A stretch of DNA of 64,000 bases from Ursidibacter maritimus. GTDB lineage: Bacteria; Pseudomonadota; Gammaproteobacteria; Enterobacterales; Pasteurellaceae. Position 1 is the stretch's first letter, and each line of letters opens with the position of its first letter. Under the pieces are notes generated by a model. That model had not been told where the DNA came from. It was given only the letters and a program-made list of their open reading frames with translations, and searched no databases. The DNA is taken from contig NZ_LEKN01000001.1 of assembly GCF_009761395.1 (NCBI RefSeq), positions 62,001 to 126,000 of the forward strand, written 5' to 3'. Made by a program: the position numbers and the translations under genes. This document shows positions 19,867-31,366 of this stretch, piece after piece.

Positions 19867-21003
19867 CTACCTCAATTTTAACTTCTTCCCGACCACGATT
19901 TTATTTTGTTTAATATCGTTAAGTTGGCTTAGTTTTTCAGGGGTAGTTTTATACATTCTCGCGATAGAATAGAGAGTTTCGTCTTGTTGCACAATATGGA
20001 ATTTGGCATTGATATCAACTTCTTTCTTACTCTCTTTACTTGATGTTTTTTCTTTAGTCTTTGTATTTCCTTTGGTCGTTTCGTTTGATGTTTTATCTGC
20101 TGTTTTTTTAGCTTCAGCTTTATTATTCGGTTTAGCCTGAGATTGCTCTACCTTTTTAGTTTCTTTTGTCTCCGATTTGCTTTCCTTTCTCTCTTTCTTA
20201 CTTTCGTTTTTCTCAGCATGAATGGCTTTTGGAGATACCTTATAGTATTTACGTTGGTATTCAACTAAACCGTTATAGATAGCTCTAGCAATTTGGCGAC
20301 GATATGCCAGAGAAGAGAGTTGTTTTTCTTCCGTTGCGTTAGAGAGAAAGCCTGTTTCAACTAAGATAGATGGAATATCAGGCGAACGTAACACGCTCAA
20401 ACTTGCATGCTGTGGTGCACTTTTGGCTAATTTAGTCACATTGCTCATTTTACTAAGAATCGTTTTACCCAATTCATAACCTGATCGTTGTGAATGGGAA
20501 AATTGTAAATCGAGGACGGTTTGGCTTAAATATCGCTCGTTAGCCTGAGCAAGTACAGAACCTGCTCCACCTAGTAATTCAGATTGTTTTTCATGATCTT
20601 CTAGCCATTTACCTAATTCATCATTTGCACGACGGTTAGATAGAACCCACACAGATGAACCGCGTAAATTCTCTGAACTTGGCGATGAATCTGCGTGAAT
20701 AGACACCAAATAGTTGGCTTTATTTTTACGTGCAATTTCTGTTCGATTTGGTAGCTGAATAAAATAATCACCGCTACGAGTCATCACTGCTCGAAAATTG
20801 GGATCGGCATCCAGTAGGGATTTTAGCTCTTTTGCGATAGATAAGGTAACATCTTTTTCTTTGATACCTAAAGTTTTCCCCATTGCACCTGGATCTTTTC
20901 CGCCGTGCCCAGCATCAATCGCAATGACTGTTTTGGCATAGCTTGTAATGCTAAAAGTAAATAAAGCAACCAACGGTAAAATTTTTAAAAGTTTATGTTT
21001 CAT
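19867..21003 (-). CDS. N-acetylmuramoyl-L-alanine amidase with LysM domain (AmiB/AmiC type)
   Basis: This exported zinc amidase cuts the bond between MurNAc and L-Ala, for example during daughter-cell separation. It has a signal peptide (about 1-23, ending SYA), an amidase_3 domain with [12 protein letters not shown] and VSIHADSS zinc motifs and a late VETGFLSN motif, a long Lys/Glu/Thr-rich linker (about 250-325) and one C-terminal LysM domain ([16 protein letters not shown] onward). The start is the ATG with a GAGA ribosome site, not the TTG four codons earlier. It is followed by tsaE upstream, as in many gamma-proteobacteria. Whether AmiB or AmiC is the better name I cannot say. Confidence 0.93.
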   Translation of the reverse strand: MKHKLLKILPLVALFTFSITSYAKTVIAIDAGHGGKDPGAMGKTLGIKEKDVTLSIAKELKSLLDADPNFRAVMTRSGDYFIQLPNRTEIARKNKANYLVSIHADSSPSSENLRGSSVWVLSNRRANDELGKWLEDHEKQSELLGGAGSVLAQANERYLSQTVLDLQFSHSQRSGYELGKTILSKMSNVTKLAKSAPQHASLSVLRSPDIPSILVETGFLSNATEEKQLSSLAYRRQIARAIYNGLVEYQRKYYKVSPKAIHAEKNESKKERKESKSETKETKKVEQSQAKPNNKAEAKKTADKTSNETTKGNTKTKEKTSSKESKKEVDINAKFHIVQQDETLYSIARMYKTTPEKLSQLNDIKQNKIVVGKKLKLR

Positions 21004-21025
21004 TTTATTTCTCAAATAGACTTTA

Positions 21026-21523
21026 CTAAGCGGTTTGATTTGCTAGAAAATTCGCAATAATTGTTTGTCCGATTTCATTTTGTGCTTGTAATTCAAGGTT
21101 TCTGCCCGTTTGTGCATAATCAATTTGAATGATGATGTCTGCATTTGGGATCATTCCTTGCCCACGCATTGCCCATTCTAATAAACAGAGTGTTTGTGGG
21201 CGGAAGTAATCACGAATACCCATAAATTCTAATTCTTCAGGATCAGCTAAACGATAAAGATCAAAATGATAAAGAGAATAAGGCGGTAGATGATATTCTT
21301 CGACTAGCGTATAAGTCGGGCTTTTTACATTCCCTTTATGCCCAAAGGCTTGCACAATATTACGAGTAAGAGTGGTTTTTCCTGCACCTAATTCACCATT
21401 GAGATAAATCACTAACCCTTTATCACGATGATTTGCAAAAAAATCTTGGAATGAGACCGCTAATTTGCTAGCAAATTCCAACATTTGTGTTTCATTTTCA
21501 AAATAAAATTGTATTTTTGTCAT
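21026..21523 (-). CDS. tsaE: tRNA threonylcarbamoyladenosine synthesis ATPase TsaE
   Basis: TsaE is the ATPase that supports TsaB-TsaD in making t6A37 in ANN-decoding tRNAs. The Walker A motif [12 protein letters not shown] (about 44-55), the [10 protein letters not shown] stretch and the HFDLYRL motif are diagnostic. Its 165 residues are normal. It lies directly before the amidase gene, a common arrangement. Confidence 0.95.
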   Translation of the reverse strand: MTKIQFYFENETQMLEFASKLAVSFQDFFANHRDKGLVIYLNGELGAGKTTLTRNIVQAFGHKGNVKSPTYTLVEEYHLPPYSLYHFDLYRLADPEELEFMGIRDYFRPQTLCLLEWAMRGQGMIPNADIIIQIDYAQTGRNLELQAQNEIGQTIIANFLANQTA

Positions 21524-21536
21524 TATTGTCTGCTAT

Positions 21537-22088
21537 TTAATCTAATTTAATAAAATGTTCTCGGTAAAATTTTAATTCTTCAATTGATTCTTTAATATCA
21601 TCTAATGCTAAATGTGTATTTTTTTTACTGAACTGATTGAGCATCTCTGGTTTCCAGCGGCTTGCTAGTTCTTTTAGGGTGCTAACATCTAGGTGACGAT
21701 AATGGAAAAACTCTGCCAAATCAGGCATATAGCGATAAAGAAAGCGTTTATCCTGTGCAACGCTATTACCACAAATTGGCGATGCACCTTTCGGTACCCA
21801 TTTTCTCAGGAAATCGAGAGTTTGTAATTCTGCCGCTCGTTCGGTTAATTTACTTTGCTTAACTCGCTCGACTAAACCATTTTCCGTATGTGTTTTGACA
21901 CACCATTCGCTCATTTTATTGAGCAGTTCATCAGGCTGGTGGATAGCGAGCACAGGTCCCTCGGCAAGAATATTCAAATCTTTATCAGTAACAATGGTCG
22001 CAATTTCAATAATACGCTCTTTTTCAGGATCTAGCCCAGTCATTTCGAGATCGATCCAAATTAAATTTTGTTTATTTTGTTCACTCAT
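21537..22088 (-). CDS. orn: Oligoribonuclease Orn
   Basis: This 3'-5' exonuclease degrades very short RNAs (mainly dinucleotides). The DEDDh motifs are visible: [11 protein letters not shown] near the N-terminus and [14 protein letters not shown] near the C-terminus. The start was set at MSEQNK (183 residues) since AAGGA sits 6-7 bases before it and too close to the alternative ATG two codons upstream. Its 5' end overlaps the coaD 3' end by eight bases. Confidence 0.95.
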   Translation of the reverse strand: MSEQNKQNLIWIDLEMTGLDPEKERIIEIATIVTDKDLNILAEGPVLAIHQPDELLNKMSEWCVKTHTENGLVERVKQSKLTERAAELQTLDFLRKWVPKGASPICGNSVAQDKRFLYRYMPDLAEFFHYRHLDVSTLKELASRWKPEMLNQFSKKNTHLALDDIKESIEELKFYREHFIKLD

Positions 22089-22569
22089 TATCATTCCTTA
22101 ATTGCTGTAACGCTTGATAAACATTCTTTGGCACAAATTGTGCGACATCGCCTTGGTGTCGATAAACTTCTCGCACCATTGTAGAAGAGAGATAACGCAA
22201 CGCCAATGAAGAGGGTAAAAATACCGTTTCTAATTCATTTTGTAGCTGTTGATTAAGTTGTGCAAGGTGAATTTCATAATCAATATCCGCTCCACCACGA
22301 ACACCGCGAATCAATGCAGTGGCATTATGATCTTTGGCTAAATCTGCCAGTAAACCACTAAATCCCAGCACAATTACATTATTTAGGTTATGGCAACTTT
22401 GCTTAACTAATTCAATCCGTTGTTCAAGGCTAAAAAGCGGTTGTTTACTCGGATTTTTAGCTACGGCAACAATAATGTGATCAAATAACTTTGCAGAACG
22501 TTGAATAACGTCCAAATGACCATTGGTAATCGGATCAAAAGTACCTGGGTAAATGACCGTTTTATTCAT
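22081..22569 (-). CDS. coaD: Phosphopantetheine adenylyltransferase CoaD
   Basis: This enzyme catalyses the penultimate step of coenzyme A synthesis, adenylating 4'-phosphopantetheine. The nucleotidyltransferase motif [16 protein letters not shown] (6-21) and the [11 protein letters not shown] ISSTxxR-type motif are clear. Its 162 residues are typical. It overlaps waaA at its 5' end and orn at its 3' end by eight bases each, so the three are likely one transcript. waaA-coaD is a classic pair. Confidence 0.97.
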   Translation of the reverse strand: MNKTVIYPGTFDPITNGHLDVIQRSAKLFDHIIVAVAKNPSKQPLFSLEQRIELVKQSCHNLNNVIVLGFSGLLADLAKDHNATALIRGVRGGADIDYEIHLAQLNQQLQNELETVFLPSSLALRYLSSTMVREVYRHQGDVAQFVPKNVYQALQQLRNDNE

Positions 22570-23863
22570 CTTTATTCCTCTTTAATTCTAAATAAGGCGA
22601 TAGTAATGCTAAGTGGCGTTTTAACGCCCCTTGATTCTCTTTTAAAACATCATAACCTGCTTGGCTAATTTCTTTACCTAATTCAGGATTTTCCAAGAAA
22701 TAATTAACGGCATCCGCAAGATCATCGACATTACTCTCAATTTCAACGACTCCATCGACATTACGCAATTTACTAAAGACTTCTGGGAAGTTAAACGTGT
22801 GTAAGCCAGAAATAACAGGGAGTCCAAATGCTATCGGTTCAAGTGGGTTATGTCCTCCGTGTTTCACCAGGCTTCCACCAACAAAAGCCACTTGTGCTAA
22901 GCCGTAAAGTAACATCATTTCCCCCATTGTATCACCAAGTAACACTTGAGTATTTGGTAAAATACTACGTTGATCTGACCGCTTAACATAAGGTATTTTT
23001 ATTTTTCTAAGTAGTTCTTCAACATTTGCAAAGCGTTCTGGGTGTCGTGGTACTAAAATCAATAATAGGCTCGGGTGTGCAATTAACAATTTACGATGAG
23101 CTTCTAAAATTAGATTTTCTTCCCCTTCGTGCGTGCTACCTGCAATCCAAACTGGGCGACGTAGGTTAAGATTTAAGTGAACCCTGGCCTCTGCTATTGC
23201 TTGATATTGCTTTGTAGTTACGTTTAAGTCGAATTTAAGATTACCAGTATTCACTAGACGTTGTGAATCAAAACCCAGTTGAATATAGCGATTTGCACTC
23301 ACTTCATCTTGGGCTAAAACTAGATCAATCTGATTGAACATTCCCTTTAAATGATTTTTTATCCAGCCATAACGTTTAGCTGATCTTGGCGATAAGCGAG
23401 CATTAGCAATCACAAATGGAATATTTTGTTGATATATTTGATCAATTAAGTTTGGCCATAATTCCGTTTCAATCACAATAAAAAGTCGTGGTTGAACAAA
23501 TTTTAGGAAACGATTGATTGCATCGGGTAGATCATAAGGAAGATAAACATGCGATACACTATTTCCAAAAGCCGATTTTACCCTTTCGGATCCTGTTGGA
23601 GTTACTGTGGTAACAGTGATCGCGAGTTCAGGATATTGAGTTTGAATTGCTTTAATCAATGGCGTTGCGGCAATCACTTCACCGACTGAGGCGGCGTGAA
23701 TCACGATGCCATTCGCTTTAGGTTGTGTTATTTTTGAATAAAATCCGTAACGTTCGGATAAACGTTGACGGTATTCAGGCAAAGTTCTACCACGATACCA
23801 CATTACCAATAACAGTAGTGGCTGAATAATATAACCAAGTAAAGTATATAAACGGACTAGCAT
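22562..23863 (-). CDS. waaA: 3-deoxy-D-manno-octulosonic acid (Kdo) transferase WaaA (KdtA)
   Basis: This inner-membrane-anchored GT-B enzyme adds Kdo to lipid IVA; in Haemophilus-type bacteria it transfers a single Kdo. There is an N-terminal hydrophobic anchor (about 5-22), the HAASVGEV motif, and the conserved GSTHEGEE and GGHNPLEP motifs. Its 433 residues fit. An AAGGA ribosome site precedes the ATG. Whether this enzyme adds one or two Kdo cannot be read from the sequence. Confidence 0.96.
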   Translation of the reverse strand: MLVRLYTLLGYIIQPLLLLVMWYRGRTLPEYRQRLSERYGFYSKITQPKANGIVIHAASVGEVIAATPLIKAIQTQYPELAITVTTVTPTGSERVKSAFGNSVSHVYLPYDLPDAINRFLKFVQPRLFIVIETELWPNLIDQIYQQNIPFVIANARLSPRSAKRYGWIKNHLKGMFNQIDLVLAQDEVSANRYIQLGFDSQRLVNTGNLKFDLNVTTKQYQAIAEARVHLNLNLRRPVWIAGSTHEGEENLILEAHRKLLIAHPSLLLILVPRHPERFANVEELLRKIKIPYVKRSDQRSILPNTQVLLGDTMGEMMLLYGLAQVAFVGGSLVKHGGHNPLEPIAFGLPVISGLHTFNFPEVFSKLRNVDGVVEIESNVDDLADAVNYFLENPELGKEISQAGYDVLKENQGALKRHLALLSPYLELKRNKDE

Positions 23864-23888
23864 TTCAGTTCCTTAATAACCGATAGTT

Positions 23889-26800
23889 TTATTCAAATTC
23901 CAATTCAACAGCATTCTCACCGAGTAACTCTTTTAGCTTGGTGAGCATGATCTCTTTGGGCGTTACTCGCCACTCAATATCGCCCACTAATAAGGCTCGT
24001 CCTTCAGGGCTTTGGTAGTAGAAATGTAAAGGTAAAGTTGAATCTTTATAAGGCTTTAAAATTTCGGTTAATTCTTTAACAAAACTAGCGGTCAGTTGCT
24101 CTTGTGAAATTGCAAGTGCAAGGCTTTTGGCATAACGACTTCTTGCTTCATCAAGAGAGAGTAGTTCTCTAGCAGACATTTTTAAACCACCGCTGAAATC
24201 ATCGTGCTGTATCGAACCGATGGCGATAATAATTTCATCTTTTTGTAATAGATGGCCATAATTTTCAAGTGCTTCTGAAAATAAGGTTATATCGAGTTTT
24301 CCTGACCTATCTTCAATGGTGGCAATACCAATGCGACTTCCTCTTTTGGTTACCGCAATACGAGATGCCATTACCATTCCTGCAACACAAGCTGTTTGTC
24401 CGCGATAAGTTGGCTGTATCTCATTTAAACGAGCAGGGGCATAATGAGCAAGTTCTTTTAAAAAACGTCCAACTGGGTGTCCACTTAAGTAAAGTCCTAA
24501 GGTTGATTTTTCGCCTTCTAAAATAGCTTGTTCACTGAGTTTTGGGGTATTTGCATAGGCATTTTGAACTTCTTCTGGCGTTTCGGTAAGCACCCCAAAC
24601 ATATCACTTTGCCCTAATGCTTCCATTTTTGAATGTTGATCTGAAGCTTTTAGTGCATCTTCTAAATTCTTTAACAAAGCGGCTCTATGTGGGCCTAATT
24701 TATCAAAAGCCCCTGCCATTATTAAGCCTTCAAAGGTTCGGCGATTGACTTTTCGTAAATCAACTCGAGCAGTGAGATCAAACAGATCTTTAAAAATACC
24801 CCCTTTATCACGCGCTTCTAAAATCGCATCAACAGGTGCTTCGCCAACCCCTTTAATTGCCCCTAAACCATAGACGATCTCACCCTTTTCATTCACACTA
24901 AAGCGGTGTTTTCCTGTGTTAATATCAGGCGGTACAACTGTTAGTCCCATATTGATACATTCATCATAGAAACCAACAATTTTATCTGTATTGTCCAACT
25001 CTGATGTCATTACCGCCGCCATAAATTCAGCAGGATAATGGGCTTTCAACCACAGTGTTTGATAAGAAACCAACGCATAAGCAGCCGAGTGAGATTTATT
25101 AAAACCATAACCCGCAAATTTTTCTACCAAGTCGAAGATTTTCATTGCCAATCCGCCGTCAATGCCGTTTTTGATCGCCCCTTCTTCAAAGGTGGAACGT
25201 TGTGCTGCCATCTCTTCAGGTTTTTTCTTACCCATTGCACGCCGTAATAAATCCGCACCACCCAATGTGTAACCAGCTAATACTTGTGCGATCTGCATTA
25301 CTTGTTCTTGGTAAACAATAACCCCGTAGGTTGGCTCTAAAATCGGTTGTAATGATTCGTGTTGATACTGTGGATCAGGGTAAGAAACAGGTTCTTTGCC
25401 GTGTTTACGATCGATAAAGTTTTGCACCATTCCAGACTCTAGCGGGCCTGGTCGGAATAATGCAACCAATGCAATAATATCTTCAAAACAGTCTGGTTTG
25501 AGACGAGAAATTAAATCTTTCATCCCCCGAGATTCAAGTTGGAATACCGCTGTGGTTTTCGCCTTGAGTAACAGCTCAAAGGCTTTTTTATCATTAAGGG
25601 GGATGCTTTCAATTCGAACAGGCTCTCTCCCTTCTCGTGCAAGGCGTTGGTTGATCATCTCCAACGCCCATTTAATAATCGTTAAAGTGCGTAAGCCCAA
25701 GAAGTCGAATTTTACTAAGCCTGCATACTCAACATCATTTTTATCAAAGTGAGTAACAGGGTGTAGCCCTTCTGAATCACAATACAGAGGTGAGAAATCG
25801 GTGATGGCAGTGGGTGCAATTACCACGCCACCTGCGTGTTTCCCTGCATTACGCGTTACCCCTTCAAGTTTGCGAGCCATATCAATTAAGGCTTTCACTT
25901 CTTCATCGGTATCATATAATTCAGGTAATTTCGGCTCTGCATCAAAGGCTTTTGCGAGGGTCATTCCGGGATCAGGCGGAATCAATTTAGAGATACGATC
26001 CACAAAGCTATAAGGGTGCCCTAATACCCGCCCTACATCACGAATTACTGCTTTGGCTGCCATCGTACCAAAGGTAATAATTTGTGAAACAGCTTGTCTT
26101 CCATAGGTTTCGGAAACGTGTTCAATAACACGATCTCGTCCATCCATACAGAAATCAACATCAAAATCGGGCATTGAAACCCGCTCTGGATTGAGAAAAC
26201 GTTCAAAAAGCAGATCAAACTCAAGGGGGTCAAGATCGGTAATTTTTAATGCATAGGCAACTAATGATCCTGCCCCAGAACCACGTCCAGGACCAACAGG
26301 AATATCGTTATCTTTTGACCACTGGATAAATTCCATTACAATCAAGAAGTAACCTGGGAACCCCATTTGGTTGATGACATCTAACTCAATTTGCAATCTT
26401 TCATCATAAACCGACCGCTTGTTTGATCGTTCTTCAGGATCGGGAAAGAGAAACTCAAGGCGTTCTTCCAAGCCATCTTTCGATTTCTTGACTAAGAAAT
26501 CTTCGACAGATAACTCGCCCGTTGGGAAATTCGGTAAAAAGTATTCCCCTAAACGAATCGTTACATTACAGCGTTGCGCAATTTGTAGCGTATTTTCAAT
26601 AGCTTGAGGTAAATCGGCAAATAATGCACACATTTCCGCTTCAGTACGGAAATATTGTTGGGCGGAGTATTTTTTGGGACGTTTTGGATCGTCTAAAGTA
26701 TAGCTATCGTGAATAGCTACTCGGATTTCGTGAGCATCAAAATCATCTTGGTGTAAAAAAATGACATCATTGACAGCAACAACAGGAATTGCAAATTTTT

Positions 26801-27365
26801 GAGCAAAAACCACCGCTTGTTGAATATAGCGTTCTTCATCGGTTCGCCCAGTGCGGCAGAGCGAAAGATAGTAGTGTTCGGCAAAATGTTGTTGATAAAA
26901 TTGAAGTAACTGTTCCGCTTCTGCCAAATTTTCTTTAAGTAAGGCTTTGCCTACATCACCATTACGCCCACCAGATAGCACAATGATGCCTTCATTTAAC
27001 TCGGCTAACCACGCCTTTTCAACCACAGGGAATTGAAAGTAACCTTGTTGATAAGCCTTTGAAATTAAAAGAGTAATATTATGATAGCCAACATTATTCT
27101 TTGCCAGTAGTGTTAGTTCAAACAACTCATCACTTTCTGGATCAGGGCGAACCATTATATCCACCCCGACAATCGGCTTCACCCCAGAACTCAATGCTTC
27201 TCCATAAAAACGGACTAAACCACAGAAGTTGGTGAAATCAGTTAATGCCATTGCCACCATATTATTCGCAACGCAAGTTTTGACTAACGGTTTAACTTTC
27301 GCTAAACCGTCAATCATCGAGAAATCACTGTGAACTTTTAAATGGACAAAGCGTGGTTGTGACAT
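23889..27365 (-). CDS. dnaE: DNA polymerase III alpha subunit DnaE
   Basis: This is the replicative polymerase subunit. From the N-terminus: a PHP domain beginning [15 protein letters not shown], the palm with [12 protein letters not shown] (near 358) and [15 protein letters not shown] (about 397-411, holding catalytic aspartates), the [15 protein letters not shown] fingers motif, a helix-hairpin-helix region and an OB-fold near the C-terminus. Its 1158 residues match E. coli DnaE. Two perfect uptake cores lie inside (26414, 26812). It stands between waaA and lptG. Confidence 0.98.
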   Translation of the reverse strand: MSQPRFVHLKVHSDFSMIDGLAKVKPLVKTCVANNMVAMALTDFTNFCGLVRFYGEALSSGVKPIVGVDIMVRPDPESDELFELTLLAKNNVGYHNITLLISKAYQQGYFQFPVVEKAWLAELNEGIIVLSGGRNGDVGKALLKENLAEAEQLLQFYQQHFAEHYYLSLCRTGRTDEERYIQQAVVFAQKFAIPVVAVNDVIFLHQDDFDAHEIRVAIHDSYTLDDPKRPKKYSAQQYFRTEAEMCALFADLPQAIENTLQIAQRCNVTIRLGEYFLPNFPTGELSVEDFLVKKSKDGLEERLEFLFPDPEERSNKRSVYDERLQIELDVINQMGFPGYFLIVMEFIQWSKDNDIPVGPGRGSGAGSLVAYALKITDLDPLEFDLLFERFLNPERVSMPDFDVDFCMDGRDRVIEHVSETYGRQAVSQIITFGTMAAKAVIRDVGRVLGHPYSFVDRISKLIPPDPGMTLAKAFDAEPKLPELYDTDEEVKALIDMARKLEGVTRNAGKHAGGVVIAPTAITDFSPLYCDSEGLHPVTHFDKNDVEYAGLVKFDFLGLRTLTIIKWALEMINQRLAREGREPVRIESIPLNDKKAFELLLKAKTTAVFQLESRGMKDLISRLKPDCFEDIIALVALFRPGPLESGMVQNFIDRKHGKEPVSYPDPQYQHESLQPILEPTYGVIVYQEQVMQIAQVLAGYTLGGADLLRRAMGKKKPEEMAAQRSTFEEGAIKNGIDGGLAMKIFDLVEKFAGYGFNKSHSAAYALVSYQTLWLKAHYPAEFMAAVMTSELDNTDKIVGFYDECINMGLTVVPPDINTGKHRFSVNEKGEIVYGLGAIKGVGEAPVDAILEARDKGGIFKDLFDLTARVDLRKVNRRTFEGLIMAGAFDKLGPHRAALLKNLEDALKASDQHSKMEALGQSDMFGVLTETPEEVQNAYANTPKLSEQAILEGEKSTLGLYLSGHPVGRFLKELAHYAPARLNEIQPTYRGQTACVAGMVMASRIAVTKRGSRIGIATIEDRSGKLDITLFSEALENYGHLLQKDEIIIAIGSIQHDDFSGGLKMSARELLSLDEARSRYAKSLALAISQEQLTASFVKELTEILKPYKDSTLPLHFYYQSPEGRALLVGDIEWRVTPKEIMLTKLKELLGENAVELEFE
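26414..26422 (-). repeat. DNA uptake signal core inside dnaE
   Basis: A perfect ACCGCTTGT lies in the coding sequence of dnaE. Confidence 0.8.
26812..26820 (-). repeat. DNA uptake signal core inside dnaE (second)
   Basis: A perfect ACCGCTTGT is preceded by GCAAATTTTTGAGCAAA, which on the minus strand gives the extended motif with a TTTGC run after the core. Confidence 0.85.
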
Positions 27366-27376
27366 TATGAAATTCC

Positions 27377-28444
27377 TTAATCCCTTTTCTTACCTAATAA
27401 CCACCATACAATCATCAAACAGATTAAACTTGGGGTTAATGCACCGAGTGGAACAGGTAGCCACGAAACAACAAGGCTTAAATTACCAAACACGATATTT
27501 GCAACATAGAATACGAAACCTGCAAGGATACCAATAACAATTTTTGCTCCCATCGTGCTACTGCGTAATGGACCAAAAATAAAGGAAATTGCTAGCAACA
27601 TCATTACCGCCATTGAGATCGGTTGGAAAATTTTCCGCCATAACGTAATTTCAAAGCGTTTTGGATCTTGCCCTGTTTCTTTCAAGAAACCAACATAGTC
27701 TGCTAATCCTGTAATGGATAGCGACTCAGGCTTGAGTGAAACAATCCCTAATTTACTTGGTGTAATGCTGGTCTGCCAAGATTGTTGAGCTTGTTTATCT
27801 TGATTGATTTGGTTCTCGCCAATAATGGATTTTTCTACATTTTTTAATAGCCATTCATCATTCAGATATTCCGCTTTTTGGGCTTTTAGAATGGATTTTA
27901 GCTCTCGCTTGTCAAATTCATAGATCAAAATATCGTTCAAATTTCTTTCATCATTGATCTTTTGAATATAGATGAAATTATTCCCATCTTTTGCCCAAAA
28001 ACCACCTTGCGTAGCCAACATTGAGCCACCACTTTGAGCAATAGAACGCATATTTCTTGCAAATTGTTCCGTCTGCGGCACACCCCATTCACCAATAACC
28101 ATTGTGAAGATAACCAGTGGAATTGCGGTTTTCATTACCGCTAATCCAATGCGGAAACGTGAAAATCCAGACGCTTGCATTACGACCAATTCACTACGGC
28201 TTGCTAATGCGCCAAGCCCCATTAGTGAGCCTAACAGTGCTGCAATCGGGAAAAAGGTTTCGACATCTCTTGGAATGGTCAGAAAGGTATAATAAGCAGC
28301 GTGTAAGCCATCGTAAGAGCCTTGCCCGACAGCACGAAATTCTTCTACAAATTTAATAATTGCGCCAAGCCCAACTAACATAAATAGTGTGAGCATAATT
28401 GATGCAAGAATAGTTTTACCAATATAACGTTCTAATACATTCAT
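27377..28444 (-). CDS. lptG: LPS export permease LptG
   Basis: LptG is one of the two membrane subunits of the LptB2FG ABC transporter that extracts LPS from the inner membrane. It has six predicted membrane segments (three N-terminal, three C-terminal) around a periplasmic beta-jellyroll domain, and starts with the typical [10 protein letters not shown]. Its 355 residues are normal. It follows lptF by one base, an obligate functional pairing. Confidence 0.96.
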   Translation of the reverse strand: MNVLERYIGKTILASIMLTLFMLVGLGAIIKFVEEFRAVGQGSYDGLHAAYYTFLTIPRDVETFFPIAALLGSLMGLGALASRSELVVMQASGFSRFRIGLAVMKTAIPLVIFTMVIGEWGVPQTEQFARNMRSIAQSGGSMLATQGGFWAKDGNNFIYIQKINDERNLNDILIYEFDKRELKSILKAQKAEYLNDEWLLKNVEKSIIGENQINQDKQAQQSWQTSITPSKLGIVSLKPESLSITGLADYVGFLKETGQDPKRFEITLWRKIFQPISMAVMMLLAISFIFGPLRSSTMGAKIVIGILAGFVFYVANIVFGNLSLVVSWLPVPLGALTPSLICLMIVWWLLGKKRD

Positions 28445-28445
28445 C

Positions 28446-29543
28446 TTAATTCACACCTTTCTTAGCACTTAAACGATAACGTAGTGCAGATAATCCTTTA
28501 CTATCCCAAGCATTTAACACTATGCCCAATAACAAGAATGCAACTGAAACTAGTGGCATCAGTACGGAAGCATCGACCTTGCCTGAACTGCCTGCTGATT
28601 TGAGCGAACTTTGCAGTAAGAAATAAATGAGATAAAGCAAAAGTGCTGGGAGTAGTTTTGCAAATCGTCCTTGACGTGGGTTTACGCTACTCATCGGTAC
28701 GGCTAATAATGCCATTAACGGTACAGCTAAAATTAACGCTAAACGCCAGTGTAATTCAGATTGTGCTTCTGGTGATGTATCATTGAGCAGTTTGGTTAAA
28801 TCTGCACGTTGGACTAATTTTTCATCTGTTTCAACATCTTGATAGCCAAGATGAGCGGTATAGTTCTCAAAGCTCGAAATACGAAAATCAGCCGTTTGTG
28901 GTGTGCCTTCATAGCGAGTGCTGTGGCTTAATGTAAGCAGTTGATCACCATTTGGTAAGCCTTGTAATTCACCCGATTCTGCCACCACCACAGAGGGTTT
29001 ATTTTTCTTCTGTTGATGTGGCTGAAAAACGTAAATATCGTTAATTTTGTTTTCTTGAATGTTATCAATAAACAGAACATAGCCCCCCGCAGACATAAAT
29101 TGCCCCGCCGACAGTGCTGCAAAACGAGGGTTTGCTTTTGCTTCGGCTAACATTTCACTCTGCTTATTGATTGCCCAAGGCGTGAGCCAAAAGACATTGT
29201 AGGTTGCAACAACGGTGGTAAACAAAGATAAAAATAGGGCGGATTTCACCAAAATGCTTTGCCCTACGCCACAAGCTCGCATTACGGTAATTTCGCTTTC
29301 CGCATAAAAACGCCCAAGCGTCAGCAATAAGGCAATAAACAGCGACAATGGCAACATCAACTGTGCCATTGTTGGCATACCTAGCCCTAATAGGCTTAAT
29401 ACTAAATCCGTAGGCACTCGCCCACTGACTGCCGAGCTTAAAACCCGCACAAGCTGTTGGCAGAAAAAGATGACCAACAGAATAAACAGAATAGCAATCT
29501 GGCTTTTAAAAATTTCTTTTGTTAGATATCGACTTAAAATCAC
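28446..29543 (-). CDS. lptF: LPS export permease LptF
   Basis: LptF is the partner of LptG in the LPS transporter. It begins [14 protein letters not shown], has two blocks of hydrophobic segments and a periplasmic domain of about 180 residues between them. The start codon is GTG, with GAGA upstream. Its 365 residues are typical. Upstream, at 29544-29732, it shares a divergent control region with pepA. Confidence 0.95.
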   Translation of the reverse strand: MILSRYLTKEIFKSQIAILFILLVIFFCQQLVRVLSSAVSGRVPTDLVLSLLGLGMPTMAQLMLPLSLFIALLLTLGRFYAESEITVMRACGVGQSILVKSALFLSLFTTVVATYNVFWLTPWAINKQSEMLAEAKANPRFAALSAGQFMSAGGYVLFIDNIQENKINDIYVFQPHQQKKNKPSVVVAESGELQGLPNGDQLLTLSHSTRYEGTPQTADFRISSFENYTAHLGYQDVETDEKLVQRADLTKLLNDTSPEAQSELHWRLALILAVPLMALLAVPMSSVNPRQGRFAKLLPALLLYLIYFLLQSSLKSAGSSGKVDASVLMPLVSVAFLLLGIVLNAWDSKGLSALRYRLSAKKGVN

Positions 29544-29732
29544 GAAGTTTTTCTCATTTTAGCAAATTAGTGCTTGCAATTTTTTCGTAAGTGAGTAGCG
29601 TTACGACTCGCATTTTTAACGCAAGTTCAAGCGGTAAGTTATTTGCATTCTTTTGCAAATTCTTCTCAGAAAATGACCGCTTAAAAATGTGTAATCATAC
29701 CCTTTTCAGCAAAAAAAATCACTGGAGTATTT

Positions 29733-31223
29733 ATGGAATTTAATCTGATTAAAGATGATATTGTACAACAAGCTACCGACTGTCTTGTTGTCGGTGCTTA
29801 TGAAGATAATCAATTATCTCAAGTCGCCGCAAAAATCGATCAATTAAGTGGTGGTTATTTAACCGCTTTATTAAATAAAGGCGATTTACCGGTAAAAGTA
29901 GGACAAGCCTTATTATTACATACTGTCCCAAATGTAAAAGCAGAGCGAATCGTTGTGTTAGGTTGTGGTAAAAAAGGCGAACTAACAACACGTCAATATA
30001 AGCAAATTGTGCAGAAAGCCTTGCAAGCTACTCAAGAAACCGCTGCGACCAAGCTTACCTTTGCTTTAGATAATGAGCTAATCAAAGATCGCAGTGAGCA
30101 ATGGCATTTACGCTTTGCTGTAGAAAGTATTGCTGAAACACGTTATAGCTACAATGACTTTAAAAGCATAAAATCTGAACAAAATAACCGCTTGGAGCAG
30201 ATTCAATTTTCTATTTGGGGTGATATGTCTGCTGCGGAGCTTGCCTTAAAACAGGCTCAAGCGATTGTTTCAGGGGTAAATTTTGCAAAAAATCTGGCAA
30301 ATTGCCCACCAAACGTTTGTAACCCAAAATATTTGGCAGATTGTGCCAAAGCGTTGGCTAAAGCTTATTCAAACGTGACAACGACGATTATTGATGAAAA
30401 AGAGATGGCTGGTTTAGGAATGCATTCTTATTTAGCGGTTTCTCGTGGTTCAGAAAATCCTGCTTATATGTCGGTAATTGAATACAAAAATCACCCAAAT
30501 CCAAATGCAAAACCAATTGTGTTAGTTGGAAAAGGACTAACTTTCGACTCAGGTGGTATTTCAATTAAACCATCGGAAGCAATGGATGAAATGAAATACG
30601 ATATGGGTGGTGCAGCTTCTGTTTATGGTACGATGAAAGCCGTTGCTGAAATGCAATTGCCGTTAAATGTTATCGGTGTCTTAGCCGGTTGTGAAAATAT
30701 GCCTGATGGTAATGCATATCGCCCAGGCGATATTCTTACTACCATGTCAGGATTAACGGTTGAAGTGTTAAATACCGATGCTGAAGGGCGTTTAGTATTG
30801 TGTGATGCACTCACCTATGTAGAACGTTTTGAACCTGAATTGGTGATTGATGTCGCAACCCTAACGGGAGCTTGTGTGGTAGCACTTGGTGCGCATAATA
30901 GTGGTTTAATTTCAACTGACGATACGTTAGCGAATAAATTACTCTCTGCTGCTGAACAAGCAGAAGACAAAGCGTGGCGCTTACCGATGGGTGAAGAGTA
31001 TCAAGAGCAACTAAAATCAAACTTTGCTGATCTTGCAAATATCGGTGGACGTTTTGGTGGGGCAATTACGGCTGGCGTGTTCTTATCTAATTTTACGAAA
31101 AAATACTCTTGGGCACACCTTGATATTGCGGGTACTGCATGGAAATCAGGAGCAACTAAAGGTGCAACGGGCAGACCAGTGCCATTATTAAGCCAGTTTT
31201 TGATTGAGAAAGCACAAGGCTAA
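29733..31223 (+). CDS. pepA: Leucyl aminopeptidase PepA
   Basis: This cytosolic M17 metalloprotease removes N-terminal residues from peptides. The metal-site motifs [14 protein letters not shown] (near 265) and [16 protein letters not shown] (near 350) are complete. Its 496 residues match the family. A TGGAG ribosome site sits before the ATG. In E. coli PepA also binds DNA in Xer recombination and carAB control; that is not shown here. It is divergent from lptF, an arrangement shared with E. coli. Confidence 0.97.
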   Translation: MEFNLIKDDIVQQATDCLVVGAYEDNQLSQVAAKIDQLSGGYLTALLNKGDLPVKVGQALLLHTVPNVKAERIVVLGCGKKGELTTRQYKQIVQKALQATQETAATKLTFALDNELIKDRSEQWHLRFAVESIAETRYSYNDFKSIKSEQNNRLEQIQFSIWGDMSAAELALKQAQAIVSGVNFAKNLANCPPNVCNPKYLADCAKALAKAYSNVTTTIIDEKEMAGLGMHSYLAVSRGSENPAYMSVIEYKNHPNPNAKPIVLVGKGLTFDSGGISIKPSEAMDEMKYDMGGAASVYGTMKAVAEMQLPLNVIGVLAGCENMPDGNAYRPGDILTTMSGLTVEVLNTDAEGRLVLCDALTYVERFEPELVIDVATLTGACVVALGAHNSGLISTDDTLANKLLSAAEQAEDKAWRLPMGEEYQEQLKSNFADLANIGGRFGGAITAGVFLSNFTKKYSWAHLDIAGTAWKSGATKGATGRPVPLLSQFLIEKAQG

Positions 31224-31282
31224 TTCATCTTTCAAATAAGCGGTGAGATTTCTGCTTAATTTTGCAAATTTTCCGCTTACTC

Positions 31283-31317
31283 AAAAGGCGATATTCCGTT
31301 AGAATGTCGCCTTTTTT
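31283..31317 (+). terminator. Rho-independent terminator after pepA
   Basis: The arms AAAGGCGA and TCGCCTTT flank a short loop and are followed by a T run, about 60 bases beyond the pepA stop. Confidence 0.75.
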
Positions 31318-31366
31318 ACGCCTTCTATTAAGAAGGTGCTGACTTGTTATCAGAAAGAGACTTGAA

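Noticed and set aside
25396-25752. 118-residue open frame opposite dnaE
   Set aside because: It lies wholly antisense to a conserved dnaE segment and shows no family pattern or ribosome site.
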